Assembly (NCBI RefSeq): GCF_016924755.1
Contig: NZ_JAFFJX010000005.1
Coordinates: 434,001 to 498,000, forward strand
From: Longitalea arenae
GTDB taxonomy: Bacteria; Bacteroidota; Bacteroidia; Chitinophagales; Chitinophagaceae
Direction of reading: 5' to 3'
Length of the DNA stretch: 64,000 bases
The notes under the pieces were generated by a model. The model was not told the DNA's origin. It made no database searches and was given only the letters and a program-made list of their open reading frames with translations. Position numbers and translations under genes: made by a program. Numbering within the stretch: position 1 is the stretch's first letter; each line of letters begins with the position of its first letter. Positions 60,465-64,000 of the stretch are shown piece after piece.

Positions 60465-63400
60465 ATGAGGATCATTACATTCTTTGCATTTTTATTGTTG
60501 CTGTTCATGCCTGCGCGGATACTTGCACAGAGCCGAACGGTGAATGGCATTGTTAAGGCAAAAACAACGGGCCTGCCGTTGGCTGGTGTAACGCTGCTGG
60601 GTAATACTGGTAATAATACCAGTGTCTCTGACGCCAGTGGTAATTTTTCCATTACCGTTAGTGCCAATACATCCATTACCATTTCCCATGTTGGCTACGA
60701 AACACAACAGGTGGTCATTGATTCATCAACCAATTACCTGGTGATCGAATTATCGCCTGCCGATAAATCGCTGGATGCTGTAGTGGTTACGGCGTTGGGT
60801 GTATCCCGCCAGCGGAAATCACTTGGCTATTCAACACAGGAACTAAAGACCGCCGATATTGCTGAAGCAAAGGAGCCAAACCTGGTAAATGCACTGGCCG
60901 GAAAAGTAGCCGGAGTGCGCATCACCAATACCCAGGGCGATATGGGCTCTTCGCGTATTATCATCCGCGGAGAAACCTCTATTGCAGGCAATAACCAACC
61001 GTTATTTATTGTAGATGATATTCCGGTCGACAATTCTCAGTTGGGCGCTGGCGGTTCCCGTGACTACCGCAACGCTATTGCAGATCTGAATGCAGAAGAC
61101 ATTGAATCGATAAGTGTTTTAAAAGGTCCTAACGCTGCTGCCCTCTATGGCTCGCGGGCGGCCCATGGTGTCATTCTTATCAAAACCAAAACCGGCCGCA
61201 AAAAACAGGGACTGGGAGTGACCATTAATTCCAACACTACATTATCCAGTTTGTTGATATTACCAGATTACCAGAATGTTTTTGGTCAGGGCTCGGAAGG
61301 GAAATTCAGTTATGTCGATGGAAAGGGCGGGGGTGTTAACGATGGCGTTGATGAAAGCTGGGGACCCCGCTTAGACGGACAACTGATCCCGCAGTTCTAT
61401 TCAAATGGTACGCCTGTGCCATTTGTAGCACATCCTGATAATGTGAGGGATTATTTCAGAACAGGAATTACCCTTAATAATAATATTTCCCTGGAGGGTG
61501 CAGGTGAGGGTTATAACTACCGCATAGGCTTTGGTAATGAAAAGCAAAGCGGTATTATACCAAACAGCGAAGCCCGGAAGAACAACGTAACCTTCAATGC
61601 GCAGTTTGCCGTTACGCCTAAAGTGAAGATCAGCGTGAACGCCAATTACATTGTTTCCAATGCGCCCAATTTGCCTGGCTCAGGCGGCAGAAGGGCAACC
61701 AGCACCATGTTGCAATTTACCTGGTTCGGCCGCCAGGTTGATATAGAGAAGCTGCGCAATTATAAAGATGCCAATGGCAATACGTTTAACTGGAACAATA
61801 GTTATTACAGCAACCCGTTCTGGGTGGCCTATGAAAATACAGTAAGCCAGCGCAGGAACCGCTTTATTGGCGCGGTAAAGCTGGACTATGCAATAGCCGA
61901 CGGACTTAACTTCACTGTTCGCACAGGCAACGACTACTATAATGACCGGCGAAAGATCAAAATAGCCTATGGAACGAATGGAACACCGTTCGGTTCTTAC
62001 CAGGAAACGGGGTACACCGTCAATGAAAATAATACGGAGGCAAACCTTCGGTATAATAAGGAAATAAATGAAGATTTCAGCCTCGATGTGCTGGTTGGCG
62101 GCAACATCCGCTCAAAATATTATGAAGAGAATGATCAACAGGCGCCCCGGCTGGCGGTGGCAAATGTTTATACACTGTCGAACTCAAGGGATCCGCTCAT
62201 CTCTTCGAGCTTTTATTCCAAACTAAGAACATACAGTGTATTTGCTTCTGCGCAGATCGGATATAAGAATTATGCGTTCCTGAATCTGACAGCCCGTAAT
62301 GACCGCTCTTCAACATTGCCGAAGGAAAACCTGTCTTATTATTATCCTTCTGTAAATGCCAGTTTTGTGCTGTCAGAAGCCTTTAATATAAAAGGATCTG
62401 TACTGAATTATGCCCGTATTCGCGGTGGCTGGTCGAAAGTGGGTGCCGATGCAGATCCATACCAGTTGGTCAACACCTACAATTTCAATGCGCCATTTAA
62501 TGGCAATCCGCAACTCACAACAACAGGCATAGATCTGAACCCTGATCTCAGATCGGAAAGCACCAATTCAACCGAGCTGGGTTTTGAAGCCGGCTTTTGG
62601 AAGAACAGGGTGCGGCTCGATGTAAGTTTATACAATACGAATAGTATCGACCAGATCTTAAAGGTAGATGTAAGCGCTACTACGGGCTATAGCCAAAAGC
62701 TGTTAAATGCGGGAAAGATCAATAACAAGGGGATTGAGGTGCAGTTAGGGGTGACCCCGGTAAGAGCCAAACACTTCCAATGGGACGTTGATATCAACTA
62801 TGCTGCCAACAGAAGCAAGGTGCTTAAACTGGATGATGAAGGCAGACTGCAGAACTATGTATTGGGCAGTTACCGCAGCGTACAGGTGATCGCATCGGTT
62901 GATAAAGCGTATGGAACCTTGTTCGGCAATGCTTACCTGCGCGATGCCGCCGGTAATATCATCGTCAATAACAGCGGCATTCCCCAGGCCGATCCGAATA
63001 AAAAAGTGCTGGGAAAATATACACCCGACTGGATAGGCGGTATCACCAACAGTTTCTCTTATAAGAACATTCATTTATCATTCCTGGTCGATGCCAGCAT
63101 TGGCGGATCATTATTTGCAGGGTCCAATTCAACCGGCAGTTATACGGGGGTATTGGCCATGACCCTGCCTGGCAGAGACGCTGCGCATGGCGGCCTGTAT
63201 TATTATTATCCCGGTAATAACAAAGCGAATGGCACGGTAGCCCTGCCAAAAGGGGGTAATGCGCCCGGTGGAGAAACGGTTTATGACGATGGCATGATCT
63301 GGAAAGGGGTCAGGGCCAATGGAAGTGAGAATACAACAATTATTCCTGCCTCGCAATATTACAAGGCGCCCAGAAGCATTGAGGAGCATTTTGTGTACAG

Positions 63401-63644
63401 TGCAGATTATGTAAAATTCCGCGAATTAAAGATCGGGTATACCATCCCGGCGCAGTGGATCAAAAAGATCAGGCTCGTAAGCGCTACGGTTTCGCTGGTG
63501 GGCAGGAACCTTTGGATAATAGACAAAGCGGTGCCCAATATCGATCCCGAAACAGCTTTTACCAATGGTAACGCCCAGGGGTTGGAAGATCTATCAAACC
63601 CCACCGTAAGAAGTTATGGACTTAACATTAACCTGAAATTTTAA
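60465..63644 (+). CDS. SusC/RagA-family TonB-linked outer-membrane protein
   Basis: 1059 residues. A signal peptide (FAFLLLLFMPARILAQS) precedes a CarboxypepD-like domain (VNGIVKAKTTGLPLAGVTLLG, to about residue 100), the plug (ALGVSRQRKSLGYSTQEL, NALAGKVAGVRITNTQGDMG, QPLFIVDDIPVDNSQLG, SISVLKGPNAAALYGSRAAHGVILI) and a large barrel ending SYGLNINLKF. SusC proteins import oligosaccharides or peptides with a SusD lid. The lid is encoded 10 bp downstream. The substrate cannot be deduced; no glycosidase or ECF sigma/anti-sigma pair is in the window. Confidence 0.97.
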   Translation: MRIITFFAFLLLLFMPARILAQSRTVNGIVKAKTTGLPLAGVTLLGNTGNNTSVSDASGNFSITVSANTSITISHVGYETQQVVIDSSTNYLVIELSPADKSLDAVVVTALGVSRQRKSLGYSTQELKTADIAEAKEPNLVNALAGKVAGVRITNTQGDMGSSRIIIRGETSIAGNNQPLFIVDDIPVDNSQLGAGGSRDYRNAIADLNAEDIESISVLKGPNAAALYGSRAAHGVILIKTKTGRKKQGLGVTINSNTTLSSLLILPDYQNVFGQGSEGKFSYVDGKGGGVNDGVDESWGPRLDGQLIPQFYSNGTPVPFVAHPDNVRDYFRTGITLNNNISLEGAGEGYNYRIGFGNEKQSGIIPNSEARKNNVTFNAQFAVTPKVKISVNANYIVSNAPNLPGSGGRRATSTMLQFTWFGRQVDIEKLRNYKDANGNTFNWNNSYYSNPFWVAYENTVSQRRNRFIGAVKLDYAIADGLNFTVRTGNDYYNDRRKIKIAYGTNGTPFGSYQETGYTVNENNTEANLRYNKEINEDFSLDVLVGGNIRSKYYEENDQQAPRLAVANVYTLSNSRDPLISSSFYSKLRTYSVFASAQIGYKNYAFLNLTARNDRSSTLPKENLSYYYPSVNASFVLSEAFNIKGSVLNYARIRGGWSKVGADADPYQLVNTYNFNAPFNGNPQLTTTGIDLNPDLRSESTNSTELGFEAGFWKNRVRLDVSLYNTNSIDQILKVDVSATTGYSQKLLNAGKINNKGIEVQLGVTPVRAKHFQWDVDINYAANRSKVLKLDDEGRLQNYVLGSYRSVQVIASVDKAYGTLFGNAYLRDAAGNIIVNNSGIPQADPNKKVLGKYTPDWIGGITNSFSYKNIHLSFLVDASIGGSLFAGSNSTGSYTGVLAMTLPGRDAAHGGLYYYYPGNNKANGTVALPKGGNAPGGETVYDDGMIWKGVRANGSENTTIIPASQYYKAPRSIEEHFVYSADYVKFRELKIGYTIPAQWIKKIRLVSATVSLVGRNLWIIDKAVPNIDPETAFTNGNAQGLEDLSNPTVRSYGLNINLKF

Positions 63645-63654
63645 ACGTAATATC

Positions 63655-64000
63655 ATGACCAATCATATAAACAGGATCTTTATCACAGGGTTGATCTTAC
63701 TGGCGGTATCATGCAAAAAGGAACTGGTAGACATTAACAAGAATCCGAACGCCACGGAGAATCCGCAGCCCGATTACCTGCTTACGGCTGCGCAGAAGAT
63801 CTCATCCGATCTTTATTGGGGCGCAGATAATAATTTTAATTCCACCCTGCTCATCATTCAGCATTGGGCCAAAGTGCAGTATACCGAACCCGATCGCTAT
63901 ATTTTTTCGAACAGCAGTTTCACCTCGCTTTGGAACACCGGTTATGCGCAGAGCATCACGAATCTTAACACTATTATCCGGTTGCCCGATGAGAAAGCAA
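63655..64000 (+). CDS. SusD/RagB-family lipoprotein (3' end outside window)
   Basis: The first 115 residues are present. A lipoprotein signal (IFITGLILLAVSCKKEL, lipobox LAVSC with the lipidated Cys) is followed by VDINKNPNATENPQPDYLLTAAQKI, typical of the SusD-like nutrient-binding subgroup. It begins 10 bp after susC and completes the SusCD pair. Confidence 0.92.
   Translation, partial: MTNHINRIFITGLILLAVSCKKELVDINKNPNATENPQPDYLLTAAQKISSDLYWGADNNFNSTLLIIQHWAKVQYTEPDRYIFSNSSFTSLWNTGYAQSITNLNTIIRLPDEKA

Overview
The window looks like an ordinary chromosomal stretch of a Bacteroidota bacterium, most likely Chitinophagaceae (Niastella/Chitinophaga-like; genus is inference). Evidence: a SusC/SusD pair, several TonB-linked barrel proteins, a subtilase with a type IX secretion C-terminal domain, DUF2851 and DUF4407 proteins, and the Bacteroidota -7 promoter word TAnnTTTG upstream of several genes and the tRNA. 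I see no phage, transposase, integrase or CRISPR array.

Layout. 1-2700: two tandem Gfo/Idh/MocA oxidoreductases, the first cut by the window edge. 2794-7345 (minus): SirB1-like transglutaminase-fold protein, YcxB-like membrane protein, topA. 7830-11781 (plus): pxpB-pxpC-pxpA (5-oxoprolinase) followed by an atypical NRAMP-family carrier without the metal-binding motif. 12119-14549: DUF4407 protein, small membrane protein, SGNH hydrolase. 14550-15476: a gene-free block with paired hairpins, nine tandem 22-nt stem-loop units and an 8-nt word array. 15477-19287 (minus): barrel receptor, DUF445 protein, tRNA-His. 19419-26384 (plus): C-terminal processing protease, kdsC, UbiA prenyltransferase, Maf, DUF2851, GT2. 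26447-28413 (minus): membrane protein plus a single-span partner. 28605-28835: candidate small RNA. 29187-32121 (minus): TonB receptor with a small secreted His/Cys-containing partner. 32351-33530: divergent HxlR regulator and SDR. 33840-37227: unknown small protein and S9 peptidase. 37416-41985: MscS channel, SDR, FAD/Rieske and FAD oxidoreductases. 42335-45355: large hybrid kinase. 45567-49527: RNA-metabolism island (two RRM proteins, DEAD-box helicase, small conserved protein) with a KAS III-like enzyme. 49675-51143: GNAT and an unrecognised protein. 51221-55182 (minus): secreted subtilase preceded by a free-standing copy of its own pro-region. 55310-59959: acyltransferase, AraC regulator, HD hydrolase, glycolipid-binding-like protein, membrane protein, ABM monooxygenase. 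60465-64000: susC and the start of susD.

Most notable observations: (1) a stand-alone secreted protein at 54853-55182 aligning without gaps to the pro-region of the adjacent subtilase; (2) a tandem stem-loop array (14841-15038) whose stems change by compensatory substitutions; (3) many short-word arrays that begin at, or supply, the stop codon of the neighbouring gene, with a different word at most loci; (4) an NRAMP-like carrier lacking its metal ligands next to 5-oxoprolinase genes; (5) a possible unannotated terminated transcript at about 28.6-28.8 kb.
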